From: an uncultured Clostridia bacterium
GTDB lineage: Bacteria > Bacillota > Clostridia > Christensenellales > Borkfalkiaceae
Assembly (NCBI GenBank): GCA_947087265.1
Contig: CAMUBY010000006.1
Span: 34,834 to 98,833, forward strand
DNA: 64,000 nucleotides
Direction: 5' to 3'
Part shown: in pieces, positions 9,479-18,460 of the stretch
How positions within the stretch are numbered: the stretch's first letter is position 1
How the letters are laid out: every line of letters begins with the position of its first letter
Program-made: the position numbers and the translations under genes
Notes under the pieces: generated by a model
What the model was told of the DNA's origin: nothing
Databases searched by the model: none
Seen by the model: only the letters and a program-made list of their open reading frames with translations

Positions 9479-10225
9479 ATGATTATTGTTTCCAAAAACA
9501 ATCCGCTCGTCAAAGAACTTTCCGCGCTCAAAGAAAAAAAATTCCGCGAAAAAAGCGGCACTTTTCTTGTTGAGGGCGAAAAAATGGTGCGCGAATGCTC
9601 TCAAAGCAGGTTGAATATCAGGCGAATCGTCATTCGGGAAAATTATCTGGGGGATACGTTCGGGTTTCCTGCCGTTATTCTCGGACAAGACGCATTTCGG
9701 AGCGTTTGCGACGAAAAGACGCCGCAGGGAATTATAGCGGAAGTCGAAATTCCCGTTCATGCAACGAAGCCGCCCCAAGCGCCCTGTATTGTATTAGACG
9801 GCGTTTCCGACCCCGCGAATATCGGCGCAATCGTCAGAACGGCGATTGCCGCAGGTTATTTTGAAATCTACGGAATCAACTGTGCCGACCCGTTTTCACC
9901 CAAGAGCGTGCGGGCAAGCATGAGCGGCGTTTTCTACGCGAAAATTATGCAGGGAAGCAGAGAGGAAGTTCTTTCTGTTTTACAAGGCGTTCCGCTGATT
10001 GCGGCAGATATGGACGGCGAAAACGTATTTACTTTTTCCGCGCCAAAGAGATTCGCGCTCTGTATCGGAAATGAGGGAAGAGGATTGTCCGAAGAAATTT
10101 TTTCGCAGGCTGCGCATACGGTGAAAATTCCCATGGAAACACAAACGGAGAGTCTGAATGCCGCTGTTTCGGCGGGCATTCTCATGTATCAATTAAAAAA
10201 ATCGGAAATGCTGAAAAGGAGTTAA
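9479..10225 (+). CDS. TrmH/SpoU-family RNA 2'-O-methyltransferase
   Basis: Transfers methyl from SAM to ribose 2'-O in rRNA or tRNA. The 248-residue protein has an N-terminal substrate-binding domain (SKNNPLVKELSALKEKKFRE) and a SPOUT catalytic domain with knot motifs DGVSDPANIGAIVRTA, IGNEGRGLSEE and the closing IPMETQTESLNAAVSAGI (SLN-S motif). The ATG at 9479 is preferred over the TTG at 9470, which lies inside the T run of the preceding terminator. No ribosome site is visible. The yebC-like gene follows three bases after the stop. Confidence 0.9.
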   Translation: MIIVSKNNPLVKELSALKEKKFREKSGTFLVEGEKMVRECSQSRLNIRRIVIRENYLGDTFGFPAVILGQDAFRSVCDEKTPQGIIAEVEIPVHATKPPQAPCIVLDGVSDPANIGAIVRTAIAAGYFEIYGINCADPFSPKSVRASMSGVFYAKIMQGSREEVLSVLQGVPLIAADMDGENVFTFSAPKRFALCIGNEGRGLSEEIFSQAAHTVKIPMETQTESLNAAVSAGILMYQLKKSEMLKRS

Positions 10226-10228
10226 ATT

Positions 10229-10969
10229 ATGTCAGGACACAGCAAATGGCACAATATACAGGCAAAAAAGGGCAAGGCGGACGCGGCGCGCGGTAAGATT
10301 TTTACGAAACTCGGAAGAGAACTTGCCGTTGCCGCAAAAGGGAATCCCAATCCCTCCACGAACAGTAAACTTGCCGACGTCATTGCCAAAGCAAAAGCCG
10401 CAAATATGCCCAACGATAATATTGAGCGTTCCATTAAAAAAGCGGCAGGCGAAGTGGGCGATAAAGATTATAAAGAACTCACCTACGAAGGATACGGGAT
10501 TGCAGGTTCTGCGGTGATTATTACCACGCTGACCGATAACAACAACCGTACGGCAGGCGATATCCGCGCGATTATGAGCAAGAACGGCGGTTCGCTCGGT
10601 ATGACGGGTTGCGTTTCCTATATGTTCGATACGAAGGGTGTTATTGTTGTGGAACGCACCCCTAATCTTACGGAGGACGAAGTGACCGAGTATGCCATCG
10701 AAGCCGGTGCAGACGATGTGGTAACCGAAGAGGACGCTTTTGAAATTTATACGTCTGTTGCAGCTTTTTCCGAAGCGCGCAAACTGTTGGAAGAACGCGG
10801 ACTAGTCTTTTTGCAGGCGGAAATTACGCAGATTCCCCAAAGCAAAATCACGCTTCCTCAGGATAAACTCGAAACGTTCCTTAAAATGCTCGATAAACTT
10901 GAAGAGAACGACGACGTGCAAAACGTCTACCACAACGTGGAACTTCCCGAGGAAGAGGACGAGGATTGA
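10229..10969 (+). CDS. YebC/PmpR-family protein
   Basis: A 246-residue protein of the YebC/PmpR/TACO1 family. It starts with the conserved MSGHSKWHNIQAKKGKADAARG, has the YEGYGIAG segment and the GCVSYMFDTKGVI core, and ends in the acidic tail EEEDED. Members have been described as transcription regulators and more recently as factors that help ribosomes through difficult sequences; which applies here is unknown. AAAGGAG precedes the ATG. It is likely co-transcribed with the methyltransferase gene. Confidence 0.93.
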   Translation: MSGHSKWHNIQAKKGKADAARGKIFTKLGRELAVAAKGNPNPSTNSKLADVIAKAKAANMPNDNIERSIKKAAGEVGDKDYKELTYEGYGIAGSAVIITTLTDNNNRTAGDIRAIMSKNGGSLGMTGCVSYMFDTKGVIVVERTPNLTEDEVTEYAIEAGADDVVTEEDAFEIYTSVAAFSEARKLLEERGLVFLQAEITQIPQSKITLPQDKLETFLKMLDKLEENDDVQNVYHNVELPEEEDED

Positions 10970-11009
10970 CGACGTTTACGGTCAGGCACAACAAAACAGA
11001 AATTTTAAG

Positions 11010-11037
11010 CGCAGGCAATTTGCCTGCGTTTAATTTT
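11010..11037 (+). terminator. Hairpin terminator after the yebC-like gene
   Basis: CGCAGGC and GCCTGCG arms around AATTT, followed by TTTAATTTT. Confidence 0.72.
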
Positions 11038-11085
11038 GAAAATTTCGCGGTATAATATAAATGAAAAAAATCGGGAGGTAACAAA

Positions 11086-13659
11086 ATGGACGCAAATAAA
11101 TTAACGCAAAAATCGGTACAGGCGATTCAAAACGCACAAAAACTTGCGCTCGAATACGGGAATGCGGAACTTACTGCTTTGCATTTGTGCCATGCGCTTT
11201 TTGAAAAAGACGGCATTGTTTCCCGCATTTTAACGCGTGCGGGAACGGATGCGGAAGGGCTTGCACGTTCTGTTCAGGAAGAAATCGAGCGCTTGCCGCG
11301 CGTATCGGGAGGCTCGGAGGCTTATCCTTCCGCAGCGCTCACGAGAACATTGAACGAGGCGGAGAAACTTGCTGCCAACATGAAGGACGAATACATTTCC
11401 GTCGAACATCTGTTTTTATGCTTATTCGATAATACCGAGCGCGGTTTGAAAGAAATTTTATTAAAATTCGGCGTCACAAAAGATTTGTTTCTGAAAGGGC
11501 TTAAAGAAGTACGCGGAAATCAAAACGTAACGAGCGATAACCCCGAAGACACCTACGAAGCACTGCAAAAGTACGGCACCGATTTAACCGCACGTGCACG
11601 CAGTCATCAGTTAGAACCTGTTATCGGTAGAGACGAGGAAATCCGAAACGTGGTGCGAATTCTTTCGCGCAAGACGAAGAATAATCCCGTTTTAATCGGC
11701 GAGCCGGGCGTCGGCAAAACTGCGATTGCAGAGGGTTTGGCGCAGCGTATCGTAAAGGGCGACGTACCGGAAGGGCTTAAAAACAAGACGCTGTTTTCGC
11801 TCGATATGGGCGCCTTAATTGCAGGCGCGAAATACCGCGGGGAGTTTGAAGAACGCTTGAAAGCGGTACTTAGCGAAGTCACAAAATCGGAGGGGCAAAT
11901 TCTGCTGTTTATCGACGAATTGCATACCGTCGTCGGCGCAGGTAAAACGGACGGCGCCATGGACGCAGGCAACCTCTTAAAACCGCTTCTTGCGCGCGGA
12001 GAACTGCACTGTATCGGTGCAACGACGCTCGACGAATACCGCAAATACATTGAAAAGGACGCCGCATTAGAGCGTAGATTCCAGCCTGTTCTTGTAAACG
12101 AACCTACGGTAGAAGATACGATTTCCATTTTGCGCGGACTGAAAGAACGCTTTGAAATTTTCCACGGCGTGCGCATTCACGACGACGCGCTCGTTTCTGC
12201 GGCGGTGCTTTCCAACCGTTATATTTCCGACCGCTTTTTACCCGATAAAGCCATCGACCTCGTGGACGAAGCGGCGGCGATGATTCGTACGGAAATTGAC
12301 TCCATGCCCGCCGATATGGACGCGTTAAACCGAAAGATTATGCAACTCGAGGTAGAAGAAAAGGCGCTTTCCAAAGAAAGCGACAACCTTTCCAAAGCAC
12401 GTTTTGAATCTCTTAAAAAGGAACTTGCCGAACTGAAAGAAACCTACGCAGGCATGAAAGTCAAGTGGGAAGACGAGAAAAACGCTATCCGTTCGGAAAA
12501 AGACTTGAAAGAAAAGATTGATTTCTTAAAGGGAGAAATTGATTCCGCAATGAATCGCGGCGAGTTGGAAGAGGCTTCCCGTCTGCGTTACGGCGAACTT
12601 CCAGAGCTGGAAAAAAAGTTGGAACATGCCAAACAGAACGTGAGCGGAAGGGAAAACGCGCTCTTGCAGGACGAAGTAACGGAAGACGAAATTCACCGCA
12701 TTGTTGCAAGATGGACGGGAATCCCTGTTGCTCGACTCAAAGAGGGAGAACGCGAAAAAATACTGCGCCTTGAAGAAGATTTACACAAGAGCGTTATCGG
12801 GCAAAACGAAGCGGTACAGAAAGTGAGCGAGGCAATCTTACGTGCGCGCGCAGGCATTTCAGACCCCAACCGGCCAATAGGTTCGTTCCTGTTTTTAGGC
12901 CCTACGGGCGTTGGGAAAACCGAACTTGCAAAATCGCTTGCAAGAAATCTCTTTGACGAAGAAAAGAATATCGTGCGAATCGATATGTCCGAATATATGG
13001 AGAAATTTTCGGTATCGCGGCTCGTCGGCGCGCCTCCAGGATACGTGGGTTACGAAGAAGGCGGCACGCTTACAGAGGCAGTACGGAGGAAACCGTATTC
13101 AATTGTGTTGTTCGACGAAATCGAAAAAGCGCACCCCGACGTATTTAATATTCTGTTGCAAATTCTCGATGACGGCAGGGCGACGGACTCTCAGGGACGC
13201 ACGGTCGATTTCAAAAATACGATTATCGTTTTAACTTCTAACCTCGGTTCGGAATTTATTACGGAGGGAATAGAAGACGGCGAAATTTCGGAAAGCGCAA
13301 AAGAGAAAGTGAACGCGCTTTTAAAACGCAGTTTCCGCCCCGAATTTTTGAACAGGTTAGACGAAATCATCATGTTTAAGCCGCTTACAAGGGAAAATAT
13401 TGCTGTGATAGTAGATATTACCCTGAACCGCTTAAAAGCACGGATGAGGACGGAAAATCTTACTTTAGAAGTTACGATGCGCGCGGCGGAACATCTTGCG
13501 GAAGAGGGGTACGATTCCGCTTACGGCGCACGCCCGCTAAAACGCTATATTCAATCTCATGCCGAAACACTCATTGCGAAGTATATTCTAACTCAAAATC
13601 CTGCGGCAGGCAGCACATTGACGCTCGATTACGGCAAAGACGGTTTATATTTGAAATAA
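11086..13659 (+). CDS. clpB: ATP-dependent chaperone ClpB
   Basis: A ring-forming disaggregase that works with DnaK to pull apart protein aggregates. The 857 residues show the Clp N domain (1-145), AAA+ domain 1 with Walker [10 protein letters not shown] (about 205) and Walker [10 protein letters not shown], the coiled-coil middle domain (about 400-530), and AAA+ domain 2 with GPTGVGKTE (about 605) and [14 protein letters not shown]. The middle domain separates it from ClpC/ClpE. GGGAGGT precedes the ATG and TATAAT lies at 11051. No CIRCE or CtsR operator is visible upstream, so stress control is not evident. Confidence 0.96.
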   Translation: MDANKLTQKSVQAIQNAQKLALEYGNAELTALHLCHALFEKDGIVSRILTRAGTDAEGLARSVQEEIERLPRVSGGSEAYPSAALTRTLNEAEKLAANMKDEYISVEHLFLCLFDNTERGLKEILLKFGVTKDLFLKGLKEVRGNQNVTSDNPEDTYEALQKYGTDLTARARSHQLEPVIGRDEEIRNVVRILSRKTKNNPVLIGEPGVGKTAIAEGLAQRIVKGDVPEGLKNKTLFSLDMGALIAGAKYRGEFEERLKAVLSEVTKSEGQILLFIDELHTVVGAGKTDGAMDAGNLLKPLLARGELHCIGATTLDEYRKYIEKDAALERRFQPVLVNEPTVEDTISILRGLKERFEIFHGVRIHDDALVSAAVLSNRYISDRFLPDKAIDLVDEAAAMIRTEIDSMPADMDALNRKIMQLEVEEKALSKESDNLSKARFESLKKELAELKETYAGMKVKWEDEKNAIRSEKDLKEKIDFLKGEIDSAMNRGELEEASRLRYGELPELEKKLEHAKQNVSGRENALLQDEVTEDEIHRIVARWTGIPVARLKEGEREKILRLEEDLHKSVIGQNEAVQKVSEAILRARAGISDPNRPIGSFLFLGPTGVGKTELAKSLARNLFDEEKNIVRIDMSEYMEKFSVSRLVGAPPGYVGYEEGGTLTEAVRRKPYSIVLFDEIEKAHPDVFNILLQILDDGRATDSQGRTVDFKNTIIVLTSNLGSEFITEGIEDGEISESAKEKVNALLKRSFRPEFLNRLDEIIMFKPLTRENIAVIVDITLNRLKARMRTENLTLEVTMRAAEHLAEEGYDSAYGARPLKRYIQSHAETLIAKYILTQNPAAGSTLTLDYGKDGLYLK

Positions 13660-13672
13660 CTAAATAAGGATG

Positions 13673-13704
13673 AGCCGAAGCAATTGATTCGGCTTTTTCT
13701 TTTT
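13673..13704 (+). terminator. Terminator after clpB
   Basis: AGCCGAA and TTCGGCT arms around GCAATTGA, then TTTTCTTTTT. Confidence 0.85.
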
Positions 13705-13736
13705 CGGAAAAATATCAGAAAGACTCTTAAAATCAT

Positions 13737-13765
13737 TTGCCTTTTTAGAGGATATGTTGTAAAAT
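13737..13765 (+). promoter_or_regulatory. Promoter of tRNA-Ser
   Basis: TTGCCT (13737-13742), a 17-base spacer and TAAAAT (13760-13765), placed 11 bases before the tRNA 5' end. Confidence 0.75.
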
Positions 13766-13776
13766 AGATTCAGTTT

Positions 13777-13866
13777 GCAGAGATGTCTGAGTGGTTTAAG
13801 GAGCACGATTGGAAATCGTGTGACGGGGATACTCGTCCGGAGGTTCGAATCCTCTTCTCTGCGCCA
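13777..13866 (+). tRNA. tRNA-Ser (anticodon GGA)
   Basis: A 90-base tRNA with encoded CCA. The acceptor stem is GCAGAGA with TCTCTGC. The anticodon loop TTGGAAA carries GGA at 13811-13813, a long serine-type variable arm follows, and the T-loop has GTTCGAATC. Its last 19 bases form the left half of the prophage attachment repeat, so the prophage entered at the 3' end without destroying the tRNA. Confidence 0.96.
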
Positions 13867-13902
13867 TATAAAAACACCACAATATATTGTGGTGTTTTTG
13901 TT
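13848..13902 (+). repeat. attL: 55-bp direct repeat
   Basis: Identical to 25420-25474 over 55 bases, with mismatches on either side (G against T before it, A against G after it). It covers the last 19 bases of tRNA-Ser plus a terminator hairpin (AACACCACAA and TTGTGGTGTT). Site-specific recombination at a tRNA 3' end creates exactly this duplication. Confidence 0.95.
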
Positions 13903-13934
13903 ATTTTATGCACTATATTTTGTATTTTTACAAT

Positions 13935-14390
13935 TTATGGCACATTAATGGCACGTTTTTTCTCGCAAATTACCTCGTCTATGGCTGAAACAGCGATATT
14001 TTCACCGTCCGAATAGCAGTGTGAGTATTTTTCGAGCGTCATCTTAACGGAACTGTGTCCAAGCCGTTTTGATATAACTGTAATAGGCACGTTTAAGTGA
14101 ATCAGCATGGACGCGTGCGAGTGCCGCAGGTCATGAATGCGGATATTTTTCAGTCCTGCATCATGAGTATATTTGCTAAAATAGCGTTGGTAAGTTCGTT
14201 GAGGAATGGGGGAATCTCCGCCGAATAAAAACTGAGAAGAAATGTTATTTTGCTTTTTATAGGCAAAGTATTCTTCTATTTGTTTTGTCATCACTTCAGG
14301 GAGTTGCACCTTTCTATTCGAGGTTGCCGTTTTCGGCGCAGTAATAAGATACTTATCCTTTGTCTTATCCAGACCGCGTAAAAATCTTGT
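13935..14390 (-). pseudogene. Tyrosine recombinase (integrase), C-terminal fragment
   Basis: The last ~150 residues of a phage integrase. The catalytic box HDLRHSHASMLIHL, the LGHSSVKMTLEKYSH segment with the tyrosine nucleophile, and the tail after it are intact. The N-terminal DNA-binding domains and the first catalytic arginine are missing. Upstream of about 14390 the frame no longer resembles an integrase and runs antisense to the phage head gene at 14443. The position next to attL and the outward orientation fit the original phage integrase. The fragment should be inactive. Confidence 0.88.
13938..13954 (+). repeat. TGGCAC tandem pair at the left end
   Basis: Two TGGCAC copies 11 bases apart (13938 and 13949), at the integrase 3' end. 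The same pair occurs near attR (25311 and 25323). They are candidate arm-type integrase binding sites. Confidence 0.55.
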
Positions 14391-14442
14391 AAACCTGCCG
14401 TTGAGCAGGTTTTTCATGCCCGATAAAGGAGGCGGGCGAACT

Positions 14443-14952
14443 ATGACATTCGGTGGTTTTTTCAAAAAAAATAAAAAACAGGAGGAAACAAAAATGACCA
14501 CTTTGGAACAGGCCCGCAAGGCATACGAAGACCTTTCGGACGACGACAAGAAAAGTTTCCATCAGTCCATTGCAGACCGCGTACACGAAAGCATCGCGGC
14601 GCAGGAAAGGGCAGACGGAAACGAGAACAGCCAAAGCGCAGAAGCGCGTGAGCATGAAGCTCTCGGCGCGGAACACGCGGCAGGCAAAGGCGACGTGTCC
14701 GAACTTCACGAGAAAGACGACACGGCGGAAGAAAAGCATGAAGACAAACAGGACAAGGCTCATGCAGAATCGGAGGAATGGCGCAAGAGTGCGGAAGAAA
14801 GGTTTTCAAAAATCGAAGCCGCGCTCGACAAACTCTCTGGCGGAGATAAGTTGCAGGCGGCGCGCGAAAAATATGGACTTTCCGCAACTTCATCTTCCGG
14901 AGAGGGAAGAAAAGAATTCACGGAAGAAGACGTGAAAAAATTACTTGCTTAA
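14443..14952 (+). CDS. Phage head protein, scaffold-like
   Basis: A highly charged, mostly helical protein directly before the capsid gene, the usual place of a scaffold. The middle (about 50-130) is rich in Glu, Lys and Asp and likely coiled coil; the C terminus reads FTEEDVKKLLA. Two in-frame ATGs each have a good ribosome site: 14443 (AAAGGAGG, 169 residues) and 14494 (AGGAGGAAAC, 152 residues), so two forms may be made. No family was recognised with certainty. It lies just inside the deletion junction with the integrase stub. Confidence 0.6.
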   Translation: MTFGGFFKKNKKQEETKMTTLEQARKAYEDLSDDDKKSFHQSIADRVHESIAAQERADGNENSQSAEAREHEALGAEHAAGKGDVSELHEKDDTAEEKHEDKQDKAHAESEEWRKSAEERFSKIEAALDKLSGGDKLQAAREKYGLSATSSSGEGRKEFTEEDVKKLLA

Positions 14953-14970
14953 AAAAAGGAGGAATAGAAA

Positions 14971-16536
14971 ATGGCAGGTTTAATTGAAACAAGCGGATTG
15001 AGTGATAAGGTTCTCTATTCGCAGATAATGACAAACCTTAAGGCAGCCTACAACAACTACGGTGTTGGCGACGGCAACTATCCGAAGGCAGAGGGGATTC
15101 TTGTTGACAGAATTCTCGAAAATGTTTGGATGAAGAACATTCTTGACGCGAGAATTTTTGCGGACGGCATGGGTATCACTTCAAGAACGGGCGACGCGCG
15201 TGCGGCGCTTGTGCGTGTGCCTATTATGGCGCCGCCCCGTTATTCCATGCGTACGATTACGATTGACGCATCGCTTAACGGAAGACTCAACGGAACGCCC
15301 GGGAACGACGGTCTTGAAAACAAGAACCTTCCGAACGTCGTGCAGACGAACGGTGTGGATATCGCGCTCAATCAGGTTTACGACGACGCAACGATTATCT
15401 ACGAACTCTCGCAGGATATGGTATCGCTGCCGCTTGCGGCAGAATACACGTCCATGATTCCGGGCACAGTGGCAAACATGGAAGATACAACCATTCTCGC
15501 AACGCACCTCAAAGGCGCGCTTGCGCGTGCCGCAGAAGCGGATAACGCGAACGTAATCCCTGTTGACCTTACCAACAACACGGAAGGGTATCTGCAGCAG
15601 ATTATGAACAGCCTTATCGGCGCAATGACCAATCCACAGACCACTTGGTCGGAAGGTATTGTACAGTACAGGCTCGAAGACAGCGTTATCGTTATGAAAC
15701 AGTCGTTCTTCAACCGTCTGTTCTCCGTTCGCAACGGTGCGCTCGTGTCGGCTTCCAACCTCGCACAGGAAATGTTGCTTGGCGGCGCTATCACGGCAGA
15801 CGGCAAGCCCAAGGGCGGGAATATCCGCGGTATGTACAGCGGTGTTTGGATTAAAGTCGTTCCCGATTCCTATTGGAGACAGGCTGCGGCACTTATCGGT
15901 ATTACCGCCGATACATACGCACAGTACGACAAAATCCAGGCGTATATCGCAAACGCACAGGGCTTTGCATTCGGTCGCGCACGCGCTACGATTAACCCGA
16001 TTCCCAACCCCGGAAACGCAATTGGTACAAAAATTCAGAATCTGTTCCGTTGGGGTGCAGGCATGACGAGAGGCTCGGCGGTTGCGGTCGTTATTGCAAC
16101 CGAAAGCAACCTCACGGATTTCGTCAACCCCGTAGACGAGAACGGCAGAATTGTCGCACCCGACAGTTTCAACGACGTCATCAAGTCTTACGGCGTTCGT
16201 GCGGATTACGGCGACGCGTCCAAAATCGGCGTGTACGAAGGGAACAACACCACGACCGTAACGCTCACCGTAACAGGTACGGAAAGCGCGGCCGTTAACA
16301 ACGCGGCGCTTTTGATTACCAAGCAGAACGGCGACCAAATCGGCTATGTGAACAACGCGAACGGAACTTACACGTTTATTCTCGGCAGAGGGGAAACGGC
16401 TACCATAGAAGTTTCCGCAACCGGATACACGAATGCTACCGTATCCGTTACGGCAGAAAACACTGCGGCTGCGACCTATGCGGCAACGCAAGCGCTTACC
16501 GCTGCGGCGGCTCGCACAAAGGCAGCGCAGAAATAA
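14971..16536 (+). CDS. Phage major capsid protein with C-terminal Ig-like domain
   Basis: A 521-residue structural protein, the likely major capsid subunit: an N-terminal helical part, a long alpha/beta core (about 60-400) and, from about residue 425, a separate Thr/Val-rich beta domain (TTVTLTVTGTESAAVNNAAL) of the Ig/carboxypeptidase-like type that decorates many phage capsids. AAAGGAGGAA precedes the ATG. It follows the scaffold-like gene by 18 bases, as in HK97-type head modules. The capsid call rests on size, order and composition. Confidence 0.75.
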   Translation: MAGLIETSGLSDKVLYSQIMTNLKAAYNNYGVGDGNYPKAEGILVDRILENVWMKNILDARIFADGMGITSRTGDARAALVRVPIMAPPRYSMRTITIDASLNGRLNGTPGNDGLENKNLPNVVQTNGVDIALNQVYDDATIIYELSQDMVSLPLAAEYTSMIPGTVANMEDTTILATHLKGALARAAEADNANVIPVDLTNNTEGYLQQIMNSLIGAMTNPQTTWSEGIVQYRLEDSVIVMKQSFFNRLFSVRNGALVSASNLAQEMLLGGAITADGKPKGGNIRGMYSGVWIKVVPDSYWRQAAALIGITADTYAQYDKIQAYIANAQGFAFGRARATINPIPNPGNAIGTKIQNLFRWGAGMTRGSAVAVVIATESNLTDFVNPVDENGRIVAPDSFNDVIKSYGVRADYGDASKIGVYEGNNTTTVTLTVTGTESAAVNNAALLITKQNGDQIGYVNNANGTYTFILGRGETATIEVSATGYTNATVSVTAENTAAATYAATQALTAAAARTKAAQK

Positions 16537-16606
16537 TTAAACGGCTTTCACTGGGGTTTTGAGCCTATCAAGCCCCATACCATAAAAATTTAACATGGGG
16601 GGATTT

Positions 16607-17191
16607 ATGAATCAGTTTAACGAAAACGAACATCCGCGGTCGGATGACGGGAAATTTACGGATAAAAACAGTTCTTATGCAGACGGCGTAAACGAACGCA
16701 TTAAATGGGCGAAAGAGAACGGTATTGACTTGCCTATATCAGCAGACGGTTCCGTCGATGACTTGAAATTGCAGGAATTGTACGAGAGAGACAAAACGCC
16801 AGAAAATTCTCTTAAAGTTCTATTAGGAGAGAGGTTTGTAGACGTAAAAGGACAAGCAGCGATAGAAAAGTTGTTAAAGGAAAAGCGCGGGCATGTAAAA
16901 GGTGCATTTCATCGAGAGGATATCGGAGATATTGATTTGCTTTGGGGAAATGACGCTCTCGGATTGCAACATATTATCAAACAAAGAGAAAATCAGGGAA
17001 TAAATATTGAAGAATTCTTAAGTGATATTTCAGAAGTAATAGAAGAAGGAGAATTTTTTCAGAAAAACGAAAGAGGAAATTTTGAATTTTTACATAATGG
17101 AAAGATGGCTATAATAGCGCCAGAGTTTCACGGAAACAGACTTACGTTTGTTCTAACGGCATACAAGACACGAAAAAAGCGTCGCTTATAG
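16607..17191 (+). CDS. Phage protein with PBECR-type nuclease-like domain
   Basis: A 194-residue protein. The N terminus NENEHPRSDDGKFTDKNS is a short motif common in phage head-associated proteins. The C-terminal half (about 100-190) matches PBECR domains (phage Barnase-EndoU-colicin E5/D-RelE-like nuclease): GAFHREDIGDIDLLWGND, LQHIIKQRENQG and LTFVLTAYKTRKK. Such domains are thought to be RNA-cleaving toxins packaged in or carried by phages. The ATG at 16607 follows a GGGGGGA site; ATG 16595 lies in front of that site. The gene ends in a strong terminator. No immunity gene is recognised next to it. Confidence 0.75.
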   Translation: MNQFNENEHPRSDDGKFTDKNSSYADGVNERIKWAKENGIDLPISADGSVDDLKLQELYERDKTPENSLKVLLGERFVDVKGQAAIEKLLKEKRGHVKGAFHREDIGDIDLLWGNDALGLQHIIKQRENQGINIEEFLSDISEVIEEGEFFQKNERGNFEFLHNGKMAIIAPEFHGNRLTFVLTAYKTRKKRRL

Positions 17192-17203
17192 CGACGCTTT
17201 GTA
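17174..17203. terminator. Bidirectional terminator
   Basis: AAGCGTCGC and GCGACGCTT arms around TTATA, with A-rich and T-rich flanks. It ends the PBECR gene on plus and the short minus-strand unit that starts near 17273. Confidence 0.82.
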
Positions 17204-17266
17204 AAGCGCGGGAAGCCCGCATCCCTTCCATTCATTTGCAGCCAAGCGGTAAATTTCTGCTGTCAC
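17186..17266 (-). CDS. 26-residue micro-ORF or small RNA
   Basis: On the minus strand a promoter (TTGACT, 16 bases, TATAAT at 17280-17307) is followed after about seven bases by a GTG and a 26-codon frame (VTAEIYRLAANEWKGCG to LYKASL). The frame stops inside the terminator hairpin 17174-17203. No Shine-Dalgarno site is visible, so the unit could instead make a ~100-base RNA. It lies tail to tail with the PBECR gene. Function unknown. Confidence 0.4.
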   Translation of the reverse strand: MTAEIYRLAANEWKGCGLPALYKASL

Positions 17267-17279
17267 GCTTTACACTTAT

Positions 17280-17307
17280 ATTATACAACAAAATTAAAAA
17301 AAGTCAA
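17280..17307 (-). promoter_or_regulatory. Minus-strand promoter inside the prophage
   Basis: On the minus strand: TTGACT (17307-17302), a 16-base spacer and TATAAT (17285-17280), reading leftward into 17266-17186. Confidence 0.6.
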
Positions 17308-17338
17308 CTGTAACTGTAAAAATTTTAAGGAGAAAACC

Positions 17339-17755
17339 ATGACAACTTATTCCTATAACGATGACTATATGACGTTCGACGAACTGACGGGTCATTATGT
17401 GCTTACGGAAAAGGCAATTGTCGAGCGGTGCGCCGTTGATATCCGCGCAAGGTTTGCAGAGGATAGAACGGTTAACCCCGAAATCGTCATCAACAAATTA
17501 TGTCGCACGGCAAGCGACCAAATTTACGAGTTTATTCACAATTACTCGATTTACAACAAGCGGCAGGACTGCATGATTGCGTGCAATCCGAACGTGCGCG
17601 CGGCGGTTCAGCGTGCCATGGAATATCAGGTAGAGTACATTCTCGGCAACGGCGATATTTTCATGTCGCTTCAAACAAGCGACGAGGGGAAAGAAATACA
17701 TAAGATTAGTCGGGAAATCCTGGTGAACAGCGGCATTTGCTATTCGGGGGTGTAA
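17339..17755 (+). CDS. Phage head-tail connector protein
   Basis: A 138-residue, mainly helical protein right after the head module, where adaptor/connector proteins sit. It has a LCRTASDQIYEFIHNYSI helix followed by a VQRAMEYQVEYILGNGD helix, resembling head-completion adaptors that bind below the portal. AAGGAG precedes the ATG. The next gene starts two bases after its stop. The role is inferred from position and size; no domain was recognised firmly. Confidence 0.6.
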   Translation: MTTYSYNDDYMTFDELTGHYVLTEKAIVERCAVDIRARFAEDRTVNPEIVINKLCRTASDQIYEFIHNYSIYNKRQDCMIACNPNVRAAVQRAMEYQVEYILGNGDIFMSLQTSDEGKEIHKISREILVNSGICYSGV

Positions 17756-17756
17756 T

Positions 17757-18143
17757 ATGGATTGGCTCGATATCGCGCACCCGTCGCCGCAATTTACCGC
17801 GCACGCGAAATACTACGAACAGACAATCGACGACCCATCAATCGGCGGACAACCGTTCCGATACGAAAACGTTGACCCGTTTTCTCATACCTACCGAAGG
17901 CTATTCGGGAATATTCAAAGCACGGATAACGAAGGGGAAACGGCAATTCGCACCAACGACAGACTTCCGTTTCACAGGGGCTCATATGTGATTCTACCCG
18001 ACGGCAGGGCATTTCAGATTATTCAGATGATGAAAGACGTGCAAAAAGCGTCCAAACAGGCATTGCGGTTTTTCCCTACACCGGTGGCAACGGAATACGT
18101 AATCCGAATGGTGCAAGTGGAGAACCCTTGGGAGGTATCATGA
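17757..18143 (+). CDS. Phage head-closure-like protein
   Basis: A 128-residue protein with a beta-rich centre (SYVILPDGRAFQIIQMMKDV) and a C-terminal strand set (TEYVIRMVQVENPW). The phrase 'position of a surface to be defined by a reference frame' recalls head-closure (stopper) proteins, which lie between the adaptor and tail-completion genes. Its stop overlaps the next start (ATGA). Function is inferred from gene order. Confidence 0.5.
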   Translation: MDWLDIAHPSPQFTAHAKYYEQTIDDPSIGGQPFRYENVDPFSHTYRRLFGNIQSTDNEGETAIRTNDRLPFHRGSYVILPDGRAFQIIQMMKDVQKASKQALRFFPTPVATEYVIRMVQVENPWEVS

Positions 18144-18460
18144 CGCGGCAAAAAGTAATCAACGCAATTATCGCAACCGTAGAGGAATTGCGCCCTTCTA
18201 TCTATGTGCCGAACCCCCAAACGCGCGGAAAAACCTCCACGGGAAACATGGCGGACAATGCGTTGTGGTACAGTATCGAAGACGACGTTGTTGATGTTTA
18301 TATCCACCCGGCAATTGCGCCGTATTGTTATTATACAAACGAGCCGTGGATATCGCCAAAGTGGAAGGGCAAGAAAAACCCGAACGAGGGCTGGTGGAAA
18401 CGCTTTTGCGAAGAGTTCGCAAGGCGGCTCGCCGAAAAATTAAGAGGAGAAATCAAATGA
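18140..18460 (+). CDS. Phage tail-completion-like protein
   Basis: A 106-residue protein: helix VINAIIATVEELRPSI, a middle with VVDVYIHPAIAPY, a tryptophan-rich turn (EPWISPKWKGKKNPNEGWW) and a basic C-terminal helix FCEEFARRLAEKLRGEIK. Third of four overlapping genes between head and tail tube, where HK97 gp10-like tail-completion proteins lie. TTGGGAGG precedes the ATG at 18140. The role is inferred. Confidence 0.5.
   Translation: MTRQKVINAIIATVEELRPSIYVPNPQTRGKTSTGNMADNALWYSIEDDVVDVYIHPAIAPYCYYTNEPWISPKWKGKKNPNEGWWKRFCEEFARRLAEKLRGEIK

Noticed and set aside
13868..13898. CRISPR-like repeat at the two att sites
   Set aside because: Only two copies 11.6 kb apart with a tRNA part; it is an att duplication with a terminator. 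No CRISPR array is in the window.
15181..16491. 436-codon open frame antisense to the capsid gene
   Set aside because: It is the mirror of a GC-rich coding frame, with Arg/Cys/Val-rich low-quality sequence and no ribosome site. The capsid frame has a strong site and sensible composition.
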